NCBI GenBank assembly: GCA_037447335.1
Contig: JBBIGV010000066.1
Span: forward strand, 1-20,145
From: JBBIGV01 sp037447335
GTDB lineage: Bacteria; Bacteroidota; Ignavibacteria; Ignavibacteriales; Ignavibacteriaceae
Reading direction: 5' to 3'
DNA: 20,145 nt
Part shown: one piece after another, positions 7,797 to 14,461 of the stretch
Layout of the letters: every line of letters starts with the position of its first letter
How positions within the stretch are numbered: the first letter of the stretch is position 1
The notes under the pieces: generated by a model
Told to the model about the DNA's origin: nothing
Database searches by the model: none
The model's input: the letters and a program-made list of their open reading frames with translations, nothing else
Made by a program: the position numbers and the translations under genes

Positions 7797-8104
7797 GCAG
7801 CAGGCTTGACTCTCTTCTCGAATTGTTAACCAAAGAACCTGATGATGCTTTCCTTCTGTATGGCATTGCACTTGAACATATGTCAATTCAAAATTATCAA
7901 ACTGCGGAAGATTATTTCCTCAAATTATTTAATGTTGATCCAAATTATGCCGCCGGTTATATGCAATACGCTCTGTTGAAAGAGAAAACGGGCGATATTG
8001 AAACAGCAAGAAATATTTATAAAAAAGGTATAGAAACAGCCAAACAATCAGGCGATATCCACGCCGCAAATGAAATGGGGGAATTCCTAAATGAGCTTGG
8101 ATGA
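7793..8104 (+). CDS. Small tetratricopeptide-repeat (TPR) protein
   Basis: A 103-residue, probably cytoplasmic helical protein. After a short helix it shows two to three TPR-like units: AFLLYGIALEHMSIQNYQTA at about 19-38, then AAGYMQYALLKEKTGDIETA at about 53-72, with the usual small residues at helix-packing positions and Pro between units. No signal peptide or catalytic motif is present. TPRs mediate protein contacts; the partner is unknown. It overlaps the dehydratase gene by 4 bases and pyrE by 14 bases, so translation is probably coupled. Similar short TPR proteins occur as conserved hypotheticals in related genomes, but I cannot name one. Confidence 0.85.
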   Translation: MSSRLDSLLELLTKEPDDAFLLYGIALEHMSIQNYQTAEDYFLKLFNVDPNYAAGYMQYALLKEKTGDIETARNIYKKGIETAKQSGDIHAANEMGEFLNELG

Positions 8105-8672
8105 AAACTATATTCTGAACATTTTCAAAAATACCGAAGCCCTTTTAACGGGGCACTTCCTGCTTACATCGGGCAGACACAGCAGCGTTTATTTTCAGTG
8201 TGCAAAAGTACTTCAGTATCCGCAGCATAATGATTATGTATGCTCGAAGATAGTGGAATACTTTCGCTCTTTCAGTATCGATTCTGTTATTGCTCCGGCA
8301 ATCGGCGGCATTGTAGTTGGACAGGAAGTCGCACGTCAATTGCATAAAAAATTTATTTTTGCTGAGAGGGAAGACAATAAACTTCAACTCAGAAGAGGTT
8401 TCTCTCTTCACGAAGGTGAAAAAGTTCTGGTTTGTGAGGATGTGGTTACAACAGGCGGTTCTGTATTTGAGGTAATTGATATTGTAAAAAATTATGGTGC
8501 CGAGGTTGTTGGCGTTGGTTTTATCGTTGATCGCAGTAATGCAAAAGTTGATTTCGGATATCCGCAGTTCAGCACACTTAAACTGAATGTAGTGTCCTTC
8601 GCTCCTGAAGAGTGTGAGTTGTGTAAACAAGGAATTGAATTGGTTAAACCAGGCTCAAGGAAAGTAAAGTAA
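8091..8672 (+). CDS. pyrE: Orotate phosphoribosyltransferase
   Basis: A 193-residue type I phosphoribosyltransferase converting orotate and PRPP to orotidine 5'-phosphate in pyrimidine synthesis. The N-terminus has the orotate-side loop GHFLLTSGRHSSVYFQ. The hood and flexible-loop region carries FAEREDNKLQLRRGF. The PRPP-binding signature is VLVCEDVVTTGGSV (112-125), with the acidic pair E116-D117 and the TTGGS phosphate loop. A C-terminal CELCKQG pair of cysteines is common in this subfamily of pyrE from anaerobes and thermophiles. The start lies inside the TPR gene with GGGGGAA upstream. Its stop overlaps the MscS start by one base (TAATG). No other pyr gene is present in the window. Confidence 0.95.
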   Translation: MSLDENYILNIFKNTEALLTGHFLLTSGRHSSVYFQCAKVLQYPQHNDYVCSKIVEYFRSFSIDSVIAPAIGGIVVGQEVARQLHKKFIFAEREDNKLQLRRGFSLHEGEKVLVCEDVVTTGGSVFEVIDIVKNYGAEVVGVGFIVDRSNAKVDFGYPQFSTLKLNVVSFAPEECELCKQGIELVKPGSRKVK

Positions 8673-9808
8673 TGATCCGGTTCCTTAATTACTTCAGAGA
8701 AAGCATTGGCAGCGACCTGCTTTACCAGTTAATTGCTTCTGCCGCAATTATAATTGTTTCGGTTATTGTATCAAAGATTCTAAGCCTGCTCACAAAAAAA
8801 ATAATTTCACCTTTCGTAAAAAAATCCCCGACATCTCTCGACGATAAATTACTTTCTATTGTTGAAACAGGTTTGTTTAAACTTTTAATCATCGGCGGTG
8901 TTTATCTTGGAATTGAAAATCTCAAAAGCCGGACTGCATTTCTTCTCCCGGATGTAAAAATAAACCTGTCTGAAGAATATCCTTACATTGACAAACTGCT
9001 TACCTTTTTTGAAGCCCTGCTCTACATTGCCTTGGTATTTATATTTTTAATTATTACTTACAAAGTAATTACAATCATATTTGATTGGTATGCTGAAAAA
9101 ATTCATGCTGCTGAAAACAGGGATATAAGCGGAAGTTTATTCCCACTTTTGAAAAAAGTCGTAAAGATTATAGTTGCAGCAGTAGTTGTTGTGCTCTCTA
9201 AGTTTGATGTAAATATCAGCGGATTGCTTGTATCGCTTGGCGTTGGTTCACTTGCCATCGCTTTGGCTGCACAGGATACTATCTCTAATATGATAGCAGG
9301 TTTTATTCTTATGATAGACAGACCTTTCAGAATCGGTGACAGAATTCGTTTTGCAGATAACCGGGTTGGCGATGTTGTTAGTATTGGAATCCGCAGTACA
9401 AAAATTTTAGATTTCGATAATAATCTTGTTATCATTCCGATTAATGAAATGGTTAAATCAAGCATAATTAATATTACCTATCCGAATATTCTTACCAGGG
9501 ATCTTATCGAGGTGGGAGTAGTTTACCGAACAGATATTGAAAAAGCGCGGGAGGTAATGTTAAGATCAGCCAACCAACATCCGCTTGTTTCCAAGCGGAT
9601 ACTGCCGGAAGTATTCCTTATGAATTTTGGTGAATCTTCTGTTGATCTTCGCCTTGCTGTCAGAACTGATGACTATCGGAATGCTTTTAGTATTCAGGTT
9701 CAATTGCGCGAGCGGATATATAATGAAATTATTAAAGAAGGTATTAAAATTCCTTTCCCGCAAAGAGTTGTGCATTTTCCAAACGATTCTCAAAAAAATA
9801 ATCAATAA
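8672..9808 (+). CDS. Small-conductance mechanosensitive channel family protein (MscS)
   Basis: A 378-residue inner-membrane protein. Hydrophobic segments lie at about residues 20-38, 65-82, 108-133 and 160-178. The pore helix of the MscS family (about 183-215) follows, with the typical SLGVGSLAIALAAQDTISN and Gly/Ala-rich packing. The stretch DRPFRIGDRI opens the beta domain, and a C-terminal alpha/beta domain runs to about 370. MscS channels open under membrane tension and release solutes on osmotic downshock. It is longer at the N-terminus than E. coli MscS (286 residues), with one or two additional membrane segments, a common variation. It overlaps pyrE by one base, so it probably shares its transcript. 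The biological link to pyrE is probably only positional. Confidence 0.94.
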   Translation: MIRFLNYFRESIGSDLLYQLIASAAIIIVSVIVSKILSLLTKKIISPFVKKSPTSLDDKLLSIVETGLFKLLIIGGVYLGIENLKSRTAFLLPDVKINLSEEYPYIDKLLTFFEALLYIALVFIFLIITYKVITIIFDWYAEKIHAAENRDISGSLFPLLKKVVKIIVAAVVVVLSKFDVNISGLLVSLGVGSLAIALAAQDTISNMIAGFILMIDRPFRIGDRIRFADNRVGDVVSIGIRSTKILDFDNNLVIIPINEMVKSSIINITYPNILTRDLIEVGVVYRTDIEKAREVMLRSANQHPLVSKRILPEVFLMNFGESSVDLRLAVRTDDYRNAFSIQVQLRERIYNEIIKEGIKIPFPQRVVHFPNDSQKNNQ

Positions 9809-9838
9809 TAAATCATCAATAAAAAATTCAGGTGCCAG

Positions 9839-11107
9839 ATGAAACATTTAATCTTTTTCTTTCTATTCACCATCAGCTTATTCTCACAAATAAACTTTGA
9901 TGAATATTTTTATGATAAAACATTAAGGCTGGACTATCATCACACCGGCAATCATGAAAATGATTTTTATTCTATTGACGAATTAATAGAAGAACCATAC
10001 TGGGGAGGATCAAAAACAAATCTTATTGATATATTCAACTATGGCGCTTATAAATTTGAAGTTTATGATGAAGCATCCGATAAATTGATCTATTCAAGAA
10101 CGTACACAACTTTGTTTAAAGAGTGGCAAACTACAGAGGAAGCAAAACAAACCACACGAACGTTTACAGAATCAATTGTCTTCCCTTATCCTAAAAGCAA
10201 GGTGCTTGTAAAATTTTATGGACGCGATAGGGAACACAACCTTATCCATAAATTTGAATATCCCGTTGATCCTTCGAACTATTTTACAAAGAAAGAAAGA
10301 AGGCACGAGTACGAAAAATTTCCTGTACATACATCCGGCGATCCTTCTGTTAAAGTTGATTTAGTAATAATACCCGAAGGATATACAAAAGACGAAATGG
10401 AATTATTCAAAGCTGATTGCGAAAAATTTGCCGGTTATCTTTTCAATTCATCGCCTTTCAGGGAAAACAGGGATAAGTTCAATATATGGGGAGTTTCGGC
10501 GCCATCAGAAGATTCAGGCACGGATGTTCCTGCAGATAATGTGTGGAAGAAAACTATTCTCAATTCGTCTTTTTACACCTTCGATATTGAGCGCTATCTT
10601 ATGACTTATGATAACAAATCCGTACGTGATGTTGCTGCCAATGCACCCTACGATCAGATCTATATTATTGTTAATACCGATAAATACGGCGGCGGAGCTA
10701 TTTATAATTACTACTCTGTATGCGTTAATAAAAACAGGTTCGAAGAATATCTTTTCGTACACGAGTTTGGACATGGCTTCGCTTCGCTTGCAGATGAATA
10801 TTATACTTCTGAAGTTGCATACATTGATTTCTATCCGCTTGATGTTGAGCCGCTTGACCCGAATCTTACAACTTTAGTTAATTTTGATTCTAAGTGGAAA
10901 CACCTTGTCGAGGCAGGAACACCCATTCCAACTCCTACTACTGAAGAGTATAAAGATAAAGTCGGCGCTTTTGAAGGCGGCGGCTATGTCGAAAAGGGTG
11001 TTTACCGCCCGATGCAGGATTGCACCATGAAATCAATTTCGGTTGATAATTTTTGTCCTGTATGTTCAAATGCAATTGTTGAGATGATAAATTTTTATGC
11101 TGAATAG
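9839..11107 (+). CDS. Secreted M64-family metallopeptidase
   Basis: A 422-residue protein with a signal peptide (hydrophobic residues 4-16). An N-terminal domain (about 20-160) is followed by a peptidase M64 domain starting near VDLVIIPEGYT. Zinc site: H308-E309-F-G-H312, followed by SLADEY with D319 as the probable third ligand. This HExxHxxxxxxD arrangement and the downstream M392-Q-D-C-x-M397 Met-turn fit M64 (IgA peptidase family). The cysteines at 395 and in DNFCPVCSN may form a disulfide or metal cluster. The name IgA peptidase comes from Clostridium; in environmental bacteria the substrate is unknown and general protein degradation is likelier. There is no T9SS sorting domain at the C-terminus, so the protein is probably periplasmic or exported another way. 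It starts 30 bases after mscS. Confidence 0.92.
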   Translation: MKHLIFFFLFTISLFSQINFDEYFYDKTLRLDYHHTGNHENDFYSIDELIEEPYWGGSKTNLIDIFNYGAYKFEVYDEASDKLIYSRTYTTLFKEWQTTEEAKQTTRTFTESIVFPYPKSKVLVKFYGRDREHNLIHKFEYPVDPSNYFTKKERRHEYEKFPVHTSGDPSVKVDLVIIPEGYTKDEMELFKADCEKFAGYLFNSSPFRENRDKFNIWGVSAPSEDSGTDVPADNVWKKTILNSSFYTFDIERYLMTYDNKSVRDVAANAPYDQIYIIVNTDKYGGGAIYNYYSVCVNKNRFEEYLFVHEFGHGFASLADEYYTSEVAYIDFYPLDVEPLDPNLTTLVNFDSKWKHLVEAGTPIPTPTTEEYKDKVGAFEGGGYVEKGVYRPMQDCTMKSISVDNFCPVCSNAIVEMINFYAE

Positions 11108-11176
11108 CACCAATACTTTGGGCAAATAGTGTAATATTAGGTTTAGTATTTAACTTGAATTTAACAATAAAGAAAT

Positions 11177-12412
11177 ATGGATCAGAAAAAACTATATAAA
11201 ACCGTAGAGACCATCGCTTCAAAAAAATTTTCCGACGAGAAGGAGATGCTGGTTACGGTTCTAAACCAGATAATTGATAACGAGGAAATAAATGTTAACG
11301 GCGGAAGACTCTGGCGTTTGCAGCCTGACGTTAAAAAATATTCGCTGTTGTATCAAACCGGCAACGTTAAGCGCATAGACAGCAACTTCAGCTTGTTAAT
11401 AGAAAATTACCCCACATTCGATAAGATCGCAAAAGAAAGAACCATACTTGGAAATGAAACCGACCCCGAACTGCTGAAGATTGGAATTTTCAAATACTCT
11501 GCCTCCGGTGTTGGCGATAAAGTAAAAGTTAATGGTAAAATTTATTATGAATATATTCTGGCGCTTAACAGCGACAATATAGACGATGATTTACGGTTCA
11601 ATCTTAATATTATCGCAACAGCAATTACCTCACAAATAAAACAAAGAAGATATTCCCACCGTGCAAAAACTCTCAGGGAGGACATTGATAAAGCACGCCA
11701 GCTTCAAAAAAGTATTTTGCCCGAGCATGAATATGCATTTCACGACTATGATCTTTTCGGAATTACTGATCCTGCGGAAATAGTTGGCGGTGATTTTTTT
11801 GATTATCTTGAGATAGGGGAAGATAATGACAGGCTGGGTGTAATGATTGGTGATGCCGCCAGTAAAGGTGTAAGCGCTGCTGCAGAGGCTATGTATGTGT
11901 CAGGTGCACTGCGAATGGCTTGCAGCTTTGAAATTAAGGTTACATCATTGATGAAAAGAATGAATCAATTAGTTAATAAGATTTTTGCAGATGATAAATT
12001 TGCCTCTATGTTTTATGGTGAACTCTCAACTAATAAGACCGGGCTTTTTTTATATGCAAATGCAGGGCATAATCCTCCTGTGTTTATCAGAGGCGAATCG
12101 GATGAAATTACTTTGCTGGATCCTACCGGTCCGGTTTTAGGTCCAACACCACAAAGCAAATTTACCGTTCAGAATATAAACTTTAATCCGGGGGATGTGC
12201 TTTTGATTTATTCAGATGGTTTAACTGAAGCAATGGACAATGATTTTAACGAGTTTGGGGAGGTGCGGCTGATTGAATCATTAAAGCAGAATAAGCATTT
12301 GGTTCCGAAAGAGATTGCATATAATATTCTTAACGATGTTATTAAGTTTTCACGCAACGGAAAATATACTGATGATAAAACCCTTGTTGTAATAAAGAGG
12401 ACGAGGGGGTAG
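11177..12412 (+). CDS. PP2C-type SpoIIE/RsbU family serine/threonine phosphatase with N-terminal GAF-like domain
   Basis: A 411-residue cytoplasmic protein. Residues about 8-158 look like a GAF-type sensor domain, followed by a linker helix (about 160-178). The SpoIIE phosphatase domain (about 180-411) has LQKSILPE, VGGDFFDY (D206, D209), IGDAASKG (D226), NAGHNPP, LLIYSDGLTEA and the closing DDKTLVV. These acidic residues bind the catalytic Mn/Mg pair. Such enzymes dephosphorylate STAS-domain anti-anti-sigma factors in partner-switching circuits, releasing a sigma factor or another target. No STAS or RsbW-like kinase is encoded in this window, so the partner lies elsewhere. The ribosome site is weak (AAAGAAA). 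It follows the peptidase gene by 69 bases without a visible terminator, and converges on the methyltransferase gene with 7 bases between stops. Confidence 0.93.
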   Translation: MDQKKLYKTVETIASKKFSDEKEMLVTVLNQIIDNEEINVNGGRLWRLQPDVKKYSLLYQTGNVKRIDSNFSLLIENYPTFDKIAKERTILGNETDPELLKIGIFKYSASGVGDKVKVNGKIYYEYILALNSDNIDDDLRFNLNIIATAITSQIKQRRYSHRAKTLREDIDKARQLQKSILPEHEYAFHDYDLFGITDPAEIVGGDFFDYLEIGEDNDRLGVMIGDAASKGVSAAAEAMYVSGALRMACSFEIKVTSLMKRMNQLVNKIFADDKFASMFYGELSTNKTGLFLYANAGHNPPVFIRGESDEITLLDPTGPVLGPTPQSKFTVQNINFNPGDVLLIYSDGLTEAMDNDFNEFGEVRLIESLKQNKHLVPKEIAYNILNDVIKFSRNGKYTDDKTLVVIKRTRG

Positions 12413-12419
12413 ATTAAAA

Positions 12420-13325
12420 TTAATCTATAAATAGTGTTAGTTGCTCCTGTTTTGTTTTCAGATCATGGTTATGTATTTGAATATGAGAGTCAAAATTATA
12501 TACCAATGCCTCTACTATAGATCTTCTGTTTTCCAATTTTCCACCTGAGTGATAGAAGTGATCTCTTGTTGCTATATTGAAATACGACCAATACTTATCA
12601 ATTGAAGTGTTTTTCCTGTAATCATTGTGATGCCAGGTGGACAATATAAATCTTGCTTTAGTGTTTGAAAGAGAATGGAATAACTTTTCCTCATCGATTT
12701 CTGTCCAGTTATTATAATAATCAGTATACCTGCCAAAGTAAGGCGGATCGCAGTATATTATATCCTCCTCTGAAGCCATCTCAACTACTTTATGAAATGG
12801 ATGGATGGTAAATATCCATTGAGGTTTTATGATTTCTTCACAGTTTTTTACCTGGTTTGTAATTTTAGTTATGTAAGACTGGCTGAATCTTTCAGGCTTT
12901 TTGCAGAATGGAATATTCCATTTGCCATTACTGTTAAACCGTATCATTCCATTAAATCCTGCTCTTGAGAGAAAGAGAAAATCTAACGGATCATGTTTTA
13001 GATTAAATCTTTCCTTAACCGTTTTATAATGTTCATAACCATTATCAGCAGAATTTCTTAACTTTTCTCCCTCGATAGACAAATAGTTCCTGACAATTGA
13101 TGAAGTTATAATTTTATTTTGTATTGCTTTGTAAAAAGTAATTATATGAGGATTGATATCGTTTAGTATAGCTTTTTCTGGTCGTGCATTCAACATAACC
13201 ACACCTGTACCAATAAATGGCTCAATCCATTTTCCCTTCCAGTCTCCTGCTAGTTCTAATATCCACGGGACTAACTTAGTTTTAATACCCTGGCTTTTAA
13301 TTGGCGGTACTATAATCCTCTTCAC
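12420..13325 (-). CDS. Adenine-specific DNA methyltransferase, D12 class, M.EcoRV-like
   Basis: A 301-residue N6-adenine methyltransferase. The AdoMet site is E35-P-F-I-G-T-G41 and the catalytic motif is D193-P-P-Y196. From memory it aligns along most of its length with M.EcoRV: VPPIKSQGIKTKLVP at the N-terminus, PLDFLFL, FNGMIRFNS, IPFCKKP, YITKI, YCDPPY, TWHHNDYR, HFYH and VEAL. M.EcoRV modifies the first A of GATATC, so this enzyme is predicted to protect the same or a similar site. The start is GTG, overlapping the endonuclease stop by 4 bases (GTGA) with AAAAGG upstream, so its translation may be coupled to the endonuclease C-terminal frame. Gene and surroundings are AT-richer than neighbouring housekeeping genes, which suggests horizontal arrival. 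Confidence 0.93.
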   Translation of the reverse strand: MKRIIVPPIKSQGIKTKLVPWILELAGDWKGKWIEPFIGTGVVMLNARPEKAILNDINPHIITFYKAIQNKIITSSIVRNYLSIEGEKLRNSADNGYEHYKTVKERFNLKHDPLDFLFLSRAGFNGMIRFNSNGKWNIPFCKKPERFSQSYITKITNQVKNCEEIIKPQWIFTIHPFHKVVEMASEEDIIYCDPPYFGRYTDYYNNWTEIDEEKLFHSLSNTKARFILSTWHHNDYRKNTSIDKYWSYFNIATRDHFYHSGGKLENRRSIVEALVYNFDSHIQIHNHDLKTKQEQLTLFID

Positions 13326-13918
13326 TGCCTTTTCCTTTTAGTTACTTTAGGATTTATTAAAGAAACATCTCCGCTGCGGAATTTAACAAAATCTTTAACA
13401 TTTGTTATGGGAATAGATTTTCCACTTTTCTTGATCTTAGCTATTTTATAATTCATCCAATACTCATCAAACCAATCCTCACCGAGCTTACTAAAAATGC
13501 CATTACCTTTTAAAATATCAGGAATATATGTAATAGAACCAATATTTGCCGTATTTCCTGAACCTTGTGAATCACTGGCTATTTCCCATTTTTCTGCAAC
13601 AAAGAACTGGAAATCTTTAATAACGGATGAAATTGATTTAAGGTTTTCAACGGTAGTAACTTTTCGGGAACCTATTTTATGTGTAGGAGTCCCATAAACC
13701 GAATCTAATTCTTTAACAGAAAATATTTCAGTCTCCTCAATATTCTGACCGTCAGTTCTTGTATAAATGATGCCTAAACAGAAGTGACCGGAATATTCTG
13801 AATATGGATACTGAATATTTTTCTTTGACGTCCGATTTCTGAAATATGAGCCATGGCTTCCGAGTGTAAAACCGTTCACATGATCAGTAAAGTTAGGATC
13901 CCGATATGTGGTTTTCAA
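13322..13918 (-). CDS. EcoRV-type restriction endonuclease, C-terminal part (frame-disrupted gene)
   Basis: This frame encodes the C-terminal two thirds of an EcoRV-like type II endonuclease. It opens just after a stop at 13957-13955, so the reading frame really starts at 13954; the TTG at 13918 is merely the first listed start codon and has no ribosome site. The open part before it reads NNEKIKFALD, supplying the second catalytic Asp, and is followed at once by LKTTYR, supplying the catalytic Lys. Further EcoRV-like stretches are FTLG...YFRNRT, YPYSEYSGH, GIIYTR, KWEIASDSQGSGNT, NIGSI, KGNGIF and WFDEYWMNY. GSGNTA (bases 13547-13564) corresponds to the EcoRV recognition loop GSGNTT. Compared with EcoRV there is an insertion of about 20 residues before the KWEIA strand and a longer basic C-terminus. 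It overlaps the methyltransferase start by 4 bases. Probably not translated on its own. Confidence 0.85.
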   Translation of the reverse strand: MKTTYRDPNFTDHVNGFTLGSHGSYFRNRTSKKNIQYPYSEYSGHFCLGIIYTRTDGQNIEETEIFSVKELDSVYGTPTHKIGSRKVTTVENLKSISSVIKDFQFFVAEKWEIASDSQGSGNTANIGSITYIPDILKGNGIFSKLGEDWFDEYWMNYKIAKIKKSGKSIPITNVKDFVKFRSGDVSLINPKVTKRKRQ

Positions 13919-13943
13919 ATCTAACGCAAACTTTATTTTTTCA

Positions 13944-14246
13944 TTATTTTTTTTTTATAAAAGTTAAATCAGGATACCAATTCTGATGGTCGGTCAGTTG
14001 AATTATGTAATCATTGTTCTGGGCAAACGCTAATATTTTTGGGAATAGATGAATCTCAAGCAGTTTTGAAACGATTTTGGTATCGGCAGATATTGTGTAA
14101 ATATTTTTATAAATATCAATAAATCCTTTAATAGTCCATTCCCCATCGCTTGACTGGGTATAACCGAATAAATTCGCAGCAAGCTTTTTTAATGCTTTTT
14201 TGAATTTAGCTTTTTCAGTTTTACTTTGTTTACGATAATTAACCAA
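13944..14246 (-). CDS. EcoRV-type restriction endonuclease, N-terminal part (frame-disrupted gene)
   Basis: A 100-residue frame ending in TAA directly after a run of ten A. From memory it aligns with EcoRV residues 1-79: TISADTKIVSKLLEI with LGSDTKVLSTIFEL, and HQNWYPDLT with QQNHYPDFT. E64 and D93 correspond to EcoRV E45 and D74, 29 residues apart in both, and HQNW corresponds to the minor-groove Q-loop. The chain stops six residues after WYPD, before the second Asp and the Lys, so alone it cannot be an active nuclease. Deleting one A joins it to the next frame to give a 307-residue protein. The start is uncertain: TTG at 14246 lacks a clear ribosome site, an in-frame stop lies four codons upstream, and no ATG occurs near the N-terminus. 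The first 19 residues extend beyond the EcoRV N-terminus. Confidence 0.82.
   Translation of the reverse strand: MVNYRKQSKTEKAKFKKALKKLAANLFGYTQSSDGEWTIKGFIDIYKNIYTISADTKIVSKLLEIHLFPKILAFAQNNDYIIQLTDHQNWYPDLTFIKKK
13947..13956 (-). repeat. A10 homopolymer (coding strand) separating the two endonuclease frames
   Basis: Ten consecutive T on the + strand (A on the coding strand) end the N-terminal frame as ATA-AAA-AAA-AAA-TAA. With nine A the frame reads ATA-AAA-AAA-AAT-AAT-GAA and continues into the C-terminal frame. It is a typical slippage tract for replication, transcription or sequencing. Confidence 0.9.
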
Positions 14247-14461
14247 TGTTAAATCTTATTTTTATAATAATTTTTATAGAATATAAAAATTTCAGAAATC
14301 TGATATATAGAATTACACTTAATAATTTTGCTTTCTGGTTTTATAAGAGTTATAAGTAACAGCGGCGTCAAAAACTGAGAACGATTTCTCCCGAATTTCA
14401 AAGTTTTCCTCATTTTTTCTTCATAATTTTGTTTTGCAGATTTAAAATTGTTGAGGTTGAA
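14247..14461. promoter_or_regulatory. Divergent region between endonuclease and aldehyde dehydrogenase genes
   Basis: A very AT-rich stretch (about 18% GC counted by hand over 14221-14340). It should carry the promoter of the leftward restriction-modification genes and that of the rightward dehydrogenase; only the latter is convincing. An 84-codon leftward frame (14249-14503) spans it, but it overlaps the dehydrogenase start antisense and shows no family resemblance, so I do not count it as a gene. No C-protein gene is seen. Confidence 0.5.
14328..14356 (+). promoter_or_regulatory. Predicted promoter of the aldehyde dehydrogenase gene
   Basis: TTGCTT (14328-14333), a 17-base spacer and TATAAG (14351-14356). 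The -10 matches 5 of 6 consensus positions and the -35 only 3 of 6. The leader would be about 100 bases. Prediction by eye. Confidence 0.4.

Noticed and set aside
11108..11176. Bacteroidetes-type -7 element (TACTTTG) before the phosphatase gene
   Set aside because: No TTG at the required distance upstream, and the promoters elsewhere in the window look sigma70-like.
13942..13946. TAATG stop-start junction as reinitiation site for the second endonuclease frame
   Set aside because: The ATG opens a frame of only three codons (Met-Lys-Lys-stop), so it cannot produce the C-terminal part.
13322..14246. Split endonuclease as a natural heterodimer of two subunits
   Set aside because: The split falls between catalytic Asp residues within one beta sheet, at a homopolymer, and the second frame lacks a start with ribosome site. 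A single-base indel explains it more simply.
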